Below are positions 53,382 through 62,549 of a stretch of DNA of 64,000 bases, piece by piece. The stretch comes from Methylobacteriaceae bacterium (GTDB taxonomy: Bacteria > Pseudomonadota > Alphaproteobacteria > Rhizobiales > Beijerinckiaceae), in NCBI GenBank assembly GCA_020638135.1, contig JACKJE010000014.1, positions 1 to 64,000 on the forward strand, written 5' to 3'. The notes under the pieces were generated by a model. The model made no database searches. It had not been told where the DNA came from and saw only the letters and a list, made by a program, of their open reading frames with translations. A program made the position numbers and the translations under genes. The stretch's first letter is position 1, and every line of letters begins with the position of its first letter.

Positions 53382-54431
53382 ATGTTTTCCCAGATCGACA
53401 GCCAGATTGTCCGCACCTGGCGCCAATATTCGGTCGAGCCGAAACTGGCCAAATTGACCGGCCGCGTGCTGCGGGCGACCGGTCCGAGGATCGCGGTCGC
53501 CGGCAATTGCCAGGCCTTCGGAATCGCCTATGCGATGAAGCTGCTCGACATCAGCGCGACCGTCGATCACTTCCCGCTCGTCGCCCGTTCGCGCGCCCGT
53601 TTCGACCTGTTCGTGAAAACGCTCGATACGTACGATTATGTATTCGCCCACCCGTTCCTCGATCACTTCGTCCCGGGCGGCGATTCCGAAGAGCTCGCCA
53701 AACGGCTGGGCGCCAAGGTCATTCCTTTTCCGGCGATCACCTTCGCCGCCTTTCATCCTGACTTCGTCTTTCTGTTGCAGGATGCGAAAGGGCATTCCGC
53801 ATTGTTCGGGCCGGTCGGCCCCTACCATTCGGCGCTGGGCCTCTTCGCCTATCGGAAGGGGCTCACGGTCGAGGAGGCGAATGCGCTCTTTCATGGCGAT
53901 GTCTTCGAGGCGCTCGGCTACTACCGCCTGTGGAACGATGCGCTGCGCGAGCTGCTGGCCTATACCGCCAATTTCGACCTCGATATTTCGCAGGACGTCC
54001 TGAACTGGTCGCGTCGCGGCATATTCATGTATTCGAACGTGCACCCGCGCCCCTTCGTGCTGGGCGATCTCGCGCGCATTCTGTTCAAGCGCGCGGGCCT
54101 CAAGGCCGCCCCGGTCAACATGGACGACCTTTTCATCCACGATCTCGCGCGCGGCGAAATCATGCCTGTCTATCCGGAGATTGCGAAGAAATACGGAGCC
54201 GTCGGCGGCTATACGTTCAAACTGGTGCACCACCACCTGTCAAAGGGCGTCGGCGATTTCCTCAACCTGCCTCAGTATCTTGCGAGCTGTTACAAGATCT
54301 ACGGCGGATCGCGAACGGACCAGCTTCACAATCCGCGCGTGGAAAGCTGGCTCGCCGACACAGCCACGAGCGAGATGCTGGTCGAGATGGCCCGAGAGAA
54401 CAGAAAAAAGGGACTGATGCCGGTGCAGTAA
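53382..54431 (+). CDS. WcbI-family polysaccharide biosynthesis protein
   Basis: A 349-residue protein with the WcbI hallmark IAVAGNCQAFGIAYAMKLL near residue 40, then FVKTLDTYDYVFAHPFLDHF and a long alpha/beta region without membrane helices. WcbI of capsule loci is a CoA-binding, acetyltransferase-like enzyme. It starts 41 bp from the divergent GSCFA gene with a strong ribosome site. Its tail (STEMLVEMARENRKKG) is helical. A role in acylating the glycan made by this cluster is inferred. Confidence 0.82.
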   Translation: MFSQIDSQIVRTWRQYSVEPKLAKLTGRVLRATGPRIAVAGNCQAFGIAYAMKLLDISATVDHFPLVARSRARFDLFVKTLDTYDYVFAHPFLDHFVPGGDSEELAKRLGAKVIPFPAITFAAFHPDFVFLLQDAKGHSALFGPVGPYHSALGLFAYRKGLTVEEANALFHGDVFEALGYYRLWNDALRELLAYTANFDLDISQDVLNWSRRGIFMYSNVHPRPFVLGDLARILFKRAGLKAAPVNMDDLFIHDLARGEIMPVYPEIAKKYGAVGGYTFKLVHHHLSKGVGDFLNLPQYLASCYKIYGGSRTDQLHNPRVESWLADTATSEMLVEMARENRKKGLMPVQ

Positions 54432-54517
54432 ACAACCGAGGCGCGGACTGAAGATAGCCGCAGGATAGTCGCGGCGCTTTCAGCTGCGCGGATTTCGGGG
54501 AAACGAGGCGACGATTC

Positions 54518-55873
54518 ATGAGGCGTGACAGAGGGAGCGGCGAGACGTCAACTGATCTCGACAGCCGAATTACAGCCTATCTGAACTCGCAGTTGAAAAT
54601 CGAACTCGCCGCCGCCAACGAACGCTACGCCCATCTCGACTTCAAGGTAAACTGGCTGACGACGCGCAACGTCGAGATTCTCGCCCGCGCCGGTCACAAA
54701 TTGCATGAGATGTTCCGCCCAGGCAGAGCGGCCGCCGCGCCGGTCGACGAGCAATCGGCGCCAGTCGTGGCGCCTTCAAACAGCGCGAAGAGCCGCATCC
54801 TGCTCGATGTGACATCGACGCGTGGTCGGCGCGCCGGAAACCAGGTCCATCGCATCGTCGCGGAATTGGAACGCGCCGCCCGGGCCAACGGCGAAGCGCT
54901 GCCGATGATCGTCTCGAGCAGCGGCCTTCACACGGCTGTCGAAGGCGAAAGCGGGCCGGGCGCGCCGATTGCTCCTTCCAGCGGCGACATGTTTCTGATG
55001 GCTGGCGAGGGCTGGCTGTATCCGGACGAGCAGCGTGCGGCCATGCAGCGCGTAACCGCTTGCGGCGGGACCAATGTGAGCATGGTCTATGATGTTACGG
55101 CGCTCGTCTATCCCGGGGCGGGCGAGCAGCTTTCTTCGACCTATGCGCAATGGCTGCATCACGTCGCCTTGTGCGCCGATGGCGTCGTCGTCCCCTCTCG
55201 GCATACAGGGAACCACCTTGCCGATCTCATGGCGGGGCAGGTTGACGAGAAAGTTCCCGTCGAATTCTGGACCCCCGGCGCTGAGCTGAGCGACGACGGG
55301 CGGCCGGCGTCCTCGCCTGGGCTTGATGCCCTGCGTTCAGAGACGCGGCCTTACTTCCTCAGCGTCGGACCGCTCTCCCTTCGCAACGCCTATTCGACGG
55401 CGCTCGACGCCCTTGAACGATTGTGGGCGCAGGACGTCGACGTGACGTATGCAATCGTCGGCGATGACGACTGGAGCGGCAGGGCGTTACATGCGCGCAT
55501 CCTTGGCCATCCTGAGTTCGGTCGCCGGTTGCATTGGCTCGAGCAGGTCAGCGATGGCGACCTCCGTCGCCTGTACCAAGGAGCAGCCGCTCTGATCGCG
55601 CCCGCCTTCGACGACGGGGTGGGCCTCTGCCTCATGGAGGCCGCCGCTCTCGGTACGCCGGTCATCGCCGCGGACACGCCGATCTTTCGCGAGGTCGTCG
55701 GCGAAACGGCTGTCTTTTTCGATTTGTTCGACAGCGACGCGCTCGCTGAATGCCTGCATCGTGCTATCGTCGCGGAGCGGCCGGCGCCGCACTTGTCGCG
55801 AGCGTGGAGCGCCGCCGCCGCGGATCTGTTCGCCATAGCGGCGAATTTCGGCAAGCGTAGCAGAGGCCTCTGA
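54518..55873 (+). CDS. GT4-like glycosyltransferase with altered EX7E motif
   Basis: A 451-residue GT-B protein related to the one at 47779: a helical N-terminal extension, ILLDVTSTRGRRAGNQVHRIVAELE opening the first half, and YFLSVGPLSLRNAYSTALDALERLW opening the second. In the EX7E site the first Glu is Asp (DDGVGLCLMEAAALG). The second Glu is kept. Activity may be retained, weakened or changed. It lies 86 bp after the WcbI-like gene and belongs to the same plus-strand unit. Confidence 0.85.
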   Translation: MRRDRGSGETSTDLDSRITAYLNSQLKIELAAANERYAHLDFKVNWLTTRNVEILARAGHKLHEMFRPGRAAAAPVDEQSAPVVAPSNSAKSRILLDVTSTRGRRAGNQVHRIVAELERAARANGEALPMIVSSSGLHTAVEGESGPGAPIAPSSGDMFLMAGEGWLYPDEQRAAMQRVTACGGTNVSMVYDVTALVYPGAGEQLSSTYAQWLHHVALCADGVVVPSRHTGNHLADLMAGQVDEKVPVEFWTPGAELSDDGRPASSPGLDALRSETRPYFLSVGPLSLRNAYSTALDALERLWAQDVDVTYAIVGDDDWSGRALHARILGHPEFGRRLHWLEQVSDGDLRRLYQGAAALIAPAFDDGVGLCLMEAAALGTPVIAADTPIFREVVGETAVFFDLFDSDALAECLHRAIVAERPAPHLSRAWSAAAADLFAIAANFGKRSRGL

Positions 55874-55882
55874 GCGCGCGTC

Positions 55883-56401
55883 ATGACCAGGGTTGCCGAC
55901 AATGACGATTTCTTGGGCGCGCCGACAAGCAGCACGTCGCGCCGGGCGCCAATCGCTGCGTCGTTGATCGCGTTGACGTTGGCGGCCGCCGGCTGCTGGA
56001 GAGGCGCCGATGCGTTCTGCGCCGACGAAGCCGCTCAGTCGCGCATCTTCGAACTCGCGCGCGCGCAATTCCCGAACAAGGCGACGGACGCGCTGATCAG
56101 TCAGCGCGGCCTCGTCATATTGGATCGCGTGCTGAAGGACCTCGGCCTGGATCGTGACAAGCCCGACGATTTGAAAAAGGCCGTCGATGCCGCGACGCTC
56201 GAACTCAAGCGCGCCTATCAGACCGGACGCTACACGCTCGACAATGTGGCTGTCGTTCCCGGCCAAACCAGCTCGACTGTCGTCTATTGCAGTGGGCGGA
56301 TGACCTTTTTCACATCCTGGGGCATCGCGGTGCGCGATGTCACTTATGACCTCACGCTGCGCGACGGCATTGTGGTCGAGGCCAAACTATTTGGCTTGTG
56401 A
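55883..56401 (+). CDS. Putative lipoprotein, unknown function
   Basis: A 172-residue protein with an N-terminal hydrophobic stretch (IAASLIALTLAAAGC) that may be a lipobox, with Cys near 38, and a second Cys eight residues on. The rest has helices (SRIFELARAQFPNKATDALIS; KKAVDAATLELKRAYQTGRY) and a beta-rich end with VVYCSGRMTFFTSWG. No family recognised. It starts 10 bp after the glycosyltransferase gene. The 240 bp after it contain no supported gene. Confidence 0.65.
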   Translation: MTRVADNDDFLGAPTSSTSRRAPIAASLIALTLAAAGCWRGADAFCADEAAQSRIFELARAQFPNKATDALISQRGLVILDRVLKDLGLDRDKPDDLKKAVDAATLELKRAYQTGRYTLDNVAVVPGQTSSTVVYCSGRMTFFTSWGIAVRDVTYDLTLRDGIVVEAKLFGL

Positions 56402-56641
56402 CGCAACGACCGGCGGCGGCCGCGCAGGCTTTCGGGCTGGCCCCGACGCGCATCCTGCCCGCGCTGGCGCCGAGACTGCCGATGAACTAGCATCGCTGCC
56501 GGATCAATCAATGGGGCCGATCATGGCCGCAGCGCGATCAATTGGCGTAACACATGGATCGACGCATCGCGCCGCGCCCCTTGACCCGTCCCCCGAACAG
56601 CGCAAGCGCAGTTCGTACAATTCGCCCGGGAGGAACGCCTG
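56402..56641. other. 240-bp gap before the thiolase operon
   Basis: No gene, dyad or terminator stands out. It should contain the promoter of the thiolase-ligase-ABC operon. The last bases hold its ribosome site GGGAGGAA. Confidence 0.45.
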
Positions 56642-57823
56642 ATGACACCTGATCGCAAGGGCGCCGCCATTGTCGGCTGGCGCCATTCGCCGTTCGGCAA
56701 ACTGGACGCGCCCGATATCGAGGCGCTGATCGCCAGCGTCGCGCAGGGCGCGCTCGACGACGCCGGCGTCGGCGCGGCGGATGTCGATTTCGTCACTGTC
56801 GGCGTTCTCAACAACGGCTTCTCGAAACAGGGGTTCGAAGCCGGCCTTGTCTCGGCCGCCATGCCGGAGCTCGCGCATACGCCGGCCATGCATGTCGAAA
56901 ACGCCTGCGCGACCGGCTCGGCGGCGATCTATGCGGCGATGGACTTCATCGAATCCGGCCGCGGCCGGATCGCGCTCGTCATCGGCGCGGAGAAGATGAC
57001 GGCGACGCCGAATGCGGAAGTCGGCGATATCCTGCTGTCGGCCTGCTACCGCAAGGAGGAAGGCGGCGTCAACAGTGGATTCGCCAGCATCTTCGGGCAG
57101 ATCGCCTCGAGCTATTTCCAGCGCTACGGCGATCGCTCGGCCGAACTTGCGATGATCGCCGCCAAGAACCACGTGCACGGCCTGTCCAACCCTTACGCGC
57201 ATATGCGCAAGGATTTCGGCTTCGAATTCTGCAACACGATCTCAGACAAGAACCCCCGCGTCGCGGGGCCGCTGCGTCGGACGGATTGTTCGCTCGTGTC
57301 CGACGGGGCCGCCGCCCTCGTGCTGGCCGACGCCGAGACGGCCGCCAACATGCGCCGCGCCGTGGCGTTTCGCTCGCGCGCGCAGGTCAACGACTTCCTG
57401 CCGCTGTCGAAGCGCGACCTCACCGCCTTCGAAGGCGCGCGGCGCGCATGGGCGAAAGCCAAGGAGGATGCTGGCGTATCTCTCGACGATCTCAGCCTCG
57501 TCGAAACCCATGATTGTTTCACAATGGCGGAAATGATCGAATATGAGGCCATGGGGCTGGCGAAGCCCGGCGAAGGCTGGAAGGTCGTGCGCGAAGGCGT
57601 CACGCGGCGCGGCGGGCGCCTGCCGGTCAACCTGTCGGGCGGACTCAAGTCGCGCGGCCATCCGATCGGCGCGACCGGCGTGTCCCAGCACGTGATGGCC
57701 GCGATGCAGCTCTGCGGCGAGGCCGGCGACATGCAGCTCGACGGCGCCAGTCTGGCTGGCGTGTTCAACATGGGCGGCGCAGGCGTCGCCAATTACGTCT
57801 CGATCCTCGAGCGCCTGAAGTGA
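56642..57823 (+). CDS. Thiolase-family (SCP-x type) acyl-CoA acyltransferase
   Basis: A 393-residue thiolase-fold protein. The nucleophilic Cys lies in VENACATGSAA, the active-site His in SLVETHDCFTMAE, and GHPIGATG is intact. The second catalytic Cys of ordinary thiolases is replaced (NMGGAGVANYVSIL), as usual in SCP-x-type thiolases, so it may cleave branched or cyclic ketoacyl-CoA. Its stop overlaps the next gene's GTG start (GTGA). Confidence 0.88.
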   Translation: MTPDRKGAAIVGWRHSPFGKLDAPDIEALIASVAQGALDDAGVGAADVDFVTVGVLNNGFSKQGFEAGLVSAAMPELAHTPAMHVENACATGSAAIYAAMDFIESGRGRIALVIGAEKMTATPNAEVGDILLSACYRKEEGGVNSGFASIFGQIASSYFQRYGDRSAELAMIAAKNHVHGLSNPYAHMRKDFGFEFCNTISDKNPRVAGPLRRTDCSLVSDGAAALVLADAETAANMRRAVAFRSRAQVNDFLPLSKRDLTAFEGARRAWAKAKEDAGVSLDDLSLVETHDCFTMAEMIEYEAMGLAKPGEGWKVVREGVTRRGGRLPVNLSGGLKSRGHPIGATGVSQHVMAAMQLCGEAGDMQLDGASLAGVFNMGGAGVANYVSILERLK

Positions 57824-59448
57824 ACGACGCAGCGCCGCGCGGTGGGCTCGTGCGCTGCTCGAACCGCGTGATGAACTTGGCGCATATGCTGCGCCAGAAT
57901 GCGCGGCGCTTTCCCGATCTGCCGGGCCTGATCTGGGGCGAGAATAGCTGGAGCTGGGTCGAGATCGAGCGCGACGTGAATGCGCTGGCCGCCGCCCTCG
58001 CACAGCGCGGCGTCGAAAAGGGCGACGCGCTGCTCGTCCATTCCAAGAATACCGCGCAGATGTTTTTTTCGTTCTTCGCGGCGTTCAAACTCGGCGCGAT
58101 CTGGACGCCGACGAATTTTCGCCTGACGCCGGACGAGGTCGTCTATCTCGCGACATCCTCTCGCGCGAAGGGTTTTCTCTGCCACGGCGATTTCCCTGAA
58201 CACGCCGAGGCGGTTCGCGCGGGCGCGCCCAGTGTCGAGTTCGTCTGGCGGCTCGACGAGCAGTCGAAGACGAGCGCCTTCGGCGAAGCCGACTTGACGC
58301 CGAAGCTGGAAGCCTTTCGCGGGCGCGCCGTCGCGGATGCGGCAGTCGAGTACAATGACCCCTGCTGGTACTTCTTCACCTCGGGCACGACCGGCCGCTC
58401 CAAGGCGGCGGTGCTCACGCATGGCCAGATGGCCTTTGTGACGACCAATCATCTGTCCGATCTCCTGCCCGGCGCGACGCATGAGGATGCGTCGCTCGTC
58501 GTGGCGCCGCTCAGCCATGGCGCCGGCGTGCATCAGCTCAATATCGTCGCGCGCGGCGCGCCGACCATCCTGCTGCCGAGTGAAAAATTCGACGCCGAGG
58601 AAGCGTGGCAGCTCATCGAGAAATACCGCGTCACCAACATTTTCACGGTGCCGACGATTCTGAAGATGCTGGTCGAGCACGAGGCCGTCGACAGGTTCGA
58701 TCATTCCTCGCTGCGTTCTGTCATCTACGCCGGCGCGCCGATGTACCGCGCGGACCAGAAATATGCGCTCGAGAAACTCGGCAAGGTCATCACCCAATAT
58801 TTCGGGCTCGGCGAGGTCACCGGCAATATCACCGTATTGCCGCCCGCGCTGCACGAGCCGCAGGACAACGCCAACACAAAATTCGGCACCTGCGGCTTCG
58901 AACGGACGGGCATGCAGGTATCGATCCAGGATGACGAGGGTCAGGAGCTGGAGCCGCTTCAAACCGGCGAGATCTGCGTCATAGGCCCCGCCGTCTTCGC
59001 GGGCTATTTCGACAATCCCGACGCCAATGCGAAGGCATTTCGCAACGGCTGGTTTCGCACCGGCGATCTCGGCCATATGGACGAGCAGGGCTTCGTCTAC
59101 ATTACCGGCCGCGCGTCGGACATGTTCATCTCCGGCGGATCGAACATCTATCCGCGCGAGATCGAGGAGAAGATCCTCGCGCATCCCGCGATCGTCGAAT
59201 GCGCCGTTATCGGCGTGCCCGACCGGTTCTGGGGCGAGGTCGGCATTGCAGTCTGCGTCGCCCGCCAAGCCGTCGACGAGGCGGCGCTCGCCGAATATCT
59301 CGCGCCGAAGATCCCCCGCTACAAAATGCCGAAGCGCTTCTTCTTCTGGGAGACGCTGCCGAAGTCCGGCTACGGCAAGGTGCCCAAGCGCATGGTCAAG
59401 GATGAACTCGAGGCGCGCGGCCTGCTCGCGAACGAAGGCCTCGACTGA
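57820..59448 (+). CDS. AMP-forming acyl-CoA ligase
   Basis: A 542-residue adenylate-forming enzyme. P-loop FFTSGTTGRSKAAVLTH, central YFGLGEVTGNI, hinge GFVYITGRASDMFISGGSNIYP, and a late KSGYGKVPKRMVK with the catalytic lysine. GTG start coupled to the thiolase. Together with the livHMGF genes it suggests uptake and activation of a carboxylic acid. The substrate cannot be named; it is not a close copy of AliA. Confidence 0.9.
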   Translation: MNDAAPRGGLVRCSNRVMNLAHMLRQNARRFPDLPGLIWGENSWSWVEIERDVNALAAALAQRGVEKGDALLVHSKNTAQMFFSFFAAFKLGAIWTPTNFRLTPDEVVYLATSSRAKGFLCHGDFPEHAEAVRAGAPSVEFVWRLDEQSKTSAFGEADLTPKLEAFRGRAVADAAVEYNDPCWYFFTSGTTGRSKAAVLTHGQMAFVTTNHLSDLLPGATHEDASLVVAPLSHGAGVHQLNIVARGAPTILLPSEKFDAEEAWQLIEKYRVTNIFTVPTILKMLVEHEAVDRFDHSSLRSVIYAGAPMYRADQKYALEKLGKVITQYFGLGEVTGNITVLPPALHEPQDNANTKFGTCGFERTGMQVSIQDDEGQELEPLQTGEICVIGPAVFAGYFDNPDANAKAFRNGWFRTGDLGHMDEQGFVYITGRASDMFISGGSNIYPREIEEKILAHPAIVECAVIGVPDRFWGEVGIAVCVARQAVDEAALAEYLAPKIPRYKMPKRFFFWETLPKSGYGKVPKRMVKDELEARGLLANEGLD

Positions 59449-59449
59449 C

Positions 59450-60316
59450 ATGGCGCGGCCTGCCTACGTCCCGCAACCCGGCCCCGCAGATGCGCCACGC
59501 GTCATCGCGGTCGAGGGGCGCGGACGCGGATTCCGGATGCCGCTGAAGGCCGGCGCGCTGCTAGTCGACGCCGTGCGCGACGGCTTCGCCAATGAAGGCT
59601 TCGCCTTTGGCGTGCTCAACATCGGAGCTATGGCGCTCGGTCCCTTCGCCTATGTCATGCCTGCGCTTTCGAAGGACGGAAAGAACGCCGCCTTTTATTC
59701 CGAAACGTTCCGCCCCGCAGGCGTGACGCGGTTCGAATGCGGCGCGCTCACCTTCGGCAGCCGCGACGGGGCGCCTTTCTTTCATTGCCACGGAATCTGG
59801 CGCGAGGCGGACGGTCGGCGTGGCGGGGGGCACGTGTTGCCGGAAGAGGCGCGGTTAGCGGAGGACGCCACGATCGAAGCCTTCGGCATCGATGGCGCAG
59901 GCTTCGAGGTCGCATCCGACGCGGAAACGAACTTCAGGCTGTTCGGCCCAGCGCCCGCGCCGACATGCGGGACGAAGACGGACCGCAGCGCCTTCGTTCT
60001 GCGATTGCGCCCCAATCAATGCTTCCACACGGCGATCGAGAATTTCGCGCGCGAGAAGGGCCTGGCAAACGCTTCTATCCATGGCGGCGTCGGCTCGACC
60101 ATCGGCGCGCTGTTCGAAGACGGACGGGAAGTCGAAAACTTCGCGACCGAGATATTCATCAGGCAAGGGCGCATCGCGCGAAACGCCGCCGGCGGCCATG
60201 CGGCGCAACTCGACGTCGGCGTCGTCGACTATACCGGCGTCATCGCGGAAGGCCGGCTCATGCGCGGCGCAAACCAGGTCCTGATGACTTTCGAGCTGAT
60301 CGTCGCCGAAGGCTGA
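59450..60316 (+). CDS. Twin PCC/DUF296-domain protein
   Basis: A 288-residue protein with two copies of the PCC (DUF296) fold, about 15-140 and 145-285. The first contains GALTFGSRDGAPFFHCHGIW; the second contains ASIHGGVGSTIGALFEDGREVENFATEIFI, with the usual His and Gly-rich motif. Single PCC domains in bacteria are small trimeric proteins of unclear role. Placed between a CoA ligase and an ABC transporter, this one is probably metabolic rather than DNA-binding. The start follows the ligase stop by 1 bp. Confidence 0.78.
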   Translation: MARPAYVPQPGPADAPRVIAVEGRGRGFRMPLKAGALLVDAVRDGFANEGFAFGVLNIGAMALGPFAYVMPALSKDGKNAAFYSETFRPAGVTRFECGALTFGSRDGAPFFHCHGIWREADGRRGGGHVLPEEARLAEDATIEAFGIDGAGFEVASDAETNFRLFGPAPAPTCGTKTDRSAFVLRLRPNQCFHTAIENFAREKGLANASIHGGVGSTIGALFEDGREVENFATEIFIRQGRIARNAAGGHAAQLDVGVVDYTGVIAEGRLMRGANQVLMTFELIVAEG

Positions 60317-60550
60317 CATCGGCTCGACCGACGCGTGCGCGCTTGCTCGCAGGTCGCCGCCTCCCCGCACTCTCGCCCGCTCGAATGGCCATGCGCCCCA
60401 ATTAATCGGCCGCTTAAATTTCGCTTGCCTCTCGGCGCCGCCTAGGTCAAACTCAATCGGCGTCGGGCAAGATTGTACGACATGTTGGCCATGAGGAGCC
60501 GGCATGCCCGCGCCGGAGAAGCCGCAAGAATGCGGCCGGTCGGGAGGAAC
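60317..60550. other. 234-bp gap upstream of livH
   Basis: No gene was supported. An in-frame upstream extension of livH from 60473 is not membrane-like and lacks a ribosome site. GGGAGGAAC precedes the chosen livH start. A separate promoter for the ABC genes could lie here. Confidence 0.45.
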
Positions 60551-61423
60551 ATGATCGACTTCGTCCAGCAGACGATCAGCGGCGTCGCGGTGGGCTGCGT
60601 GTATGGCCTCATCGCGCTCGGCTTCGTCCTGATCTACAAGGCGACGGAGGTCGTCAATTTCGCGCAGGGCGAATTGATGATGCTCGGCGCCTTTCTCTCC
60701 TACACGTTCATCGCCTCGCTCGGGCTCAACTACTGGCTGGGTTTCGCGGCCTGCGTCGTCTGCATGGCCGTGCTCGGCATGGCCATGGAGCGCCTGGTGG
60801 TGCGGCCGATCCTCGGCTATCCGCAATTTTCGATCGTCATGGCGACCATCGGCCTCGGCATGGTGCTGCGCGCGCTCGCTGGCATGTTCTGGGGCACGGA
60901 CGATCTGCGCATCGAGACGCCTTTTTCCAAAGGCGTCGTGCACATGGGCCCGCTCGTTATCTCCGCCGACAATCTGTCGATCATTGTGGCGACTGCCCTG
61001 CTCTGCGTGATCCTCTATTCGTTCTTCCGGTTCACGCGCATGGGCGTGGCCATGCAGGCCGTCTCGCAGAACATGCTGGCGGCCTATTACATGGGGATTC
61101 CGGTCAAGAAGATGTTCGCCGCGATCTGGGCGATCTCGGCCATGGTCGCGACCACCGCCGGCATCCTGCTTGCGCCCATCACATTCATCCACGCCAATCT
61201 CGGCTTTCTCGGGCTGAAGGCCTTTCCGGCCGCCGTGCTCGGCGGCTTCACGTCGATTCCGGGCGCGCTCGCCGGCGGCGTCATCATCGGCGTGGTCGAA
61301 ACGCTGTCGGGCTTCTACCTTCCCGAAGGCTTCAAGGACATCGCCGCCTATATCGTTCTGCTCGCCGTTCTGCTCCTGCGTCCGCAAGGCCTGTTCGGCG
61401 GCGCGGCCCTGAAGAAGGTCTGA
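60551..61423 (+). CDS. LivH-type ABC transporter permease
   Basis: A 290-residue permease of the branched-chain amino acid (HAAT) family with about eight helices. VVNFAQGELMMLGAF is the signature near the N-terminus and the EAA-like loop FPAAVLGGFTSIPGALAGGVIIGV follows later. This family also carries aromatic and other carboxylic acids. It is the first gene of a tight livHMGF set; no periplasmic binding protein gene lies in the window. Confidence 0.9.
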   Translation: MIDFVQQTISGVAVGCVYGLIALGFVLIYKATEVVNFAQGELMMLGAFLSYTFIASLGLNYWLGFAACVVCMAVLGMAMERLVVRPILGYPQFSIVMATIGLGMVLRALAGMFWGTDDLRIETPFSKGVVHMGPLVISADNLSIIVATALLCVILYSFFRFTRMGVAMQAVSQNMLAAYYMGIPVKKMFAAIWAISAMVATTAGILLAPITFIHANLGFLGLKAFPAAVLGGFTSIPGALAGGVIIGVVETLSGFYLPEGFKDIAAYIVLLAVLLLRPQGLFGGAALKKV

Positions 61424-61427
61424 CGCC

Positions 61428-62549
61428 ATGGCCTTCCGCATCCGCACCGGCTACGAGGGCGACCTCAGCCTGTTCAAGACTAAGCAATCGGTCATCTCCT
61501 ATGGCGCGCTGTTGCTCGCGCTCGTCGTAGCGCCGTTCCTGCTCGGCTCGTATTTCCTGAGCCAGATCGTCTTTGTGCTGATCTACACGATTGTCGGCAT
61601 CGGCCTCGTCCTGTTGTCCGGCTACGCAGGCCAGACCTCGATCGGGCACGCAGCCTTTCTCGCGATCGGCGCCTACACGGCTGCGAACGCGGCAAAATTC
61701 GGCGTGCCGATCTATATCTACCTGCCGGCTGCGGGTCTGCTGACAGGTCTCGTCGGCTGGCTGGTCGGCCTGCCGGCGCTGCGCCTGCACGGCATCTATC
61801 TGGCGATAGCGACCTTCGCCTTCGCGCTCATCGTCGAGGAAATTCTCGCCCGCTGGGAGACGGTGACGAACGGCAACGAAGGCATGATGGTCAAACCTGC
61901 CGCCGTGTTCGGCGAGAGGCTCGGCGAATGGGGCCTCTACTACCTCTGTATCGCCGTGACGATCTTCGTCATCGTGATCGCAGTCAACGTCATTCGTTCG
62001 CCGACCGGCCGCGCCTTCCTGGCGCTGCGCGACAGCGAGACGGCGGCGCGCAGCATGGGCGTCGATTCCGCGCGCTACAAGACATTCGCCTTCGCCCTGT
62101 CGGCCGGCATGACAGGGCTCGCAGGCGTTCTCTATGCGCACAAACTTTCGTTCATCAGCCCGGAAATGTTCACGCTCGCGCTGTCGATCGAGTTCGTGAT
62201 GATCATCATCATCGGCGGCATCGCCTCGCTGCGCGGCGCGGCGCTCGGCGCGATCTTCATGATCATGGTCGATCCGGTGCTCGTGCTGATCAAGGACAAG
62301 CTGCCGGGCCTGATCGGCGCGGTGACGGGCTCCGCGATGGTGCAGGACAAGGCGAGCGTTCTGCTGGCGGCTCCCGGCGTCAAGAGCCTGATCTTCGGGC
62401 TCATCATCATCTTCTTCATCATCTACGAGCCGATGGGGCTCGACGGCCGCTGGATGAAGGTGAAGACTTGGTTCAAGCTGTTTCCCTTCTACAAGCCTGC
62501 GACCTTCCGCCGCCAGAAGATGTACCTGAAGTCGGAGCGCGGCCGATGA
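61428..62549 (+). CDS. LivM-type ABC transporter permease
   Basis: A 373-residue permease partner of LivH. GYAGQTSIGHAAFLAIGAYTAA and the loop IIIGGIASLRGAALGAIFMIM mark the family. The C-terminus extends about 70 residues beyond many LivM proteins and is basic. It starts 4 bp after livH, and its stop overlaps the livG ATG. Confidence 0.9.
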   Translation: MAFRIRTGYEGDLSLFKTKQSVISYGALLLALVVAPFLLGSYFLSQIVFVLIYTIVGIGLVLLSGYAGQTSIGHAAFLAIGAYTAANAAKFGVPIYIYLPAAGLLTGLVGWLVGLPALRLHGIYLAIATFAFALIVEEILARWETVTNGNEGMMVKPAAVFGERLGEWGLYYLCIAVTIFVIVIAVNVIRSPTGRAFLALRDSETAARSMGVDSARYKTFAFALSAGMTGLAGVLYAHKLSFISPEMFTLALSIEFVMIIIIGGIASLRGAALGAIFMIMVDPVLVLIKDKLPGLIGAVTGSAMVQDKASVLLAAPGVKSLIFGLIIIFFIIYEPMGLDGRWMKVKTWFKLFPFYKPATFRRQKMYLKSERGR

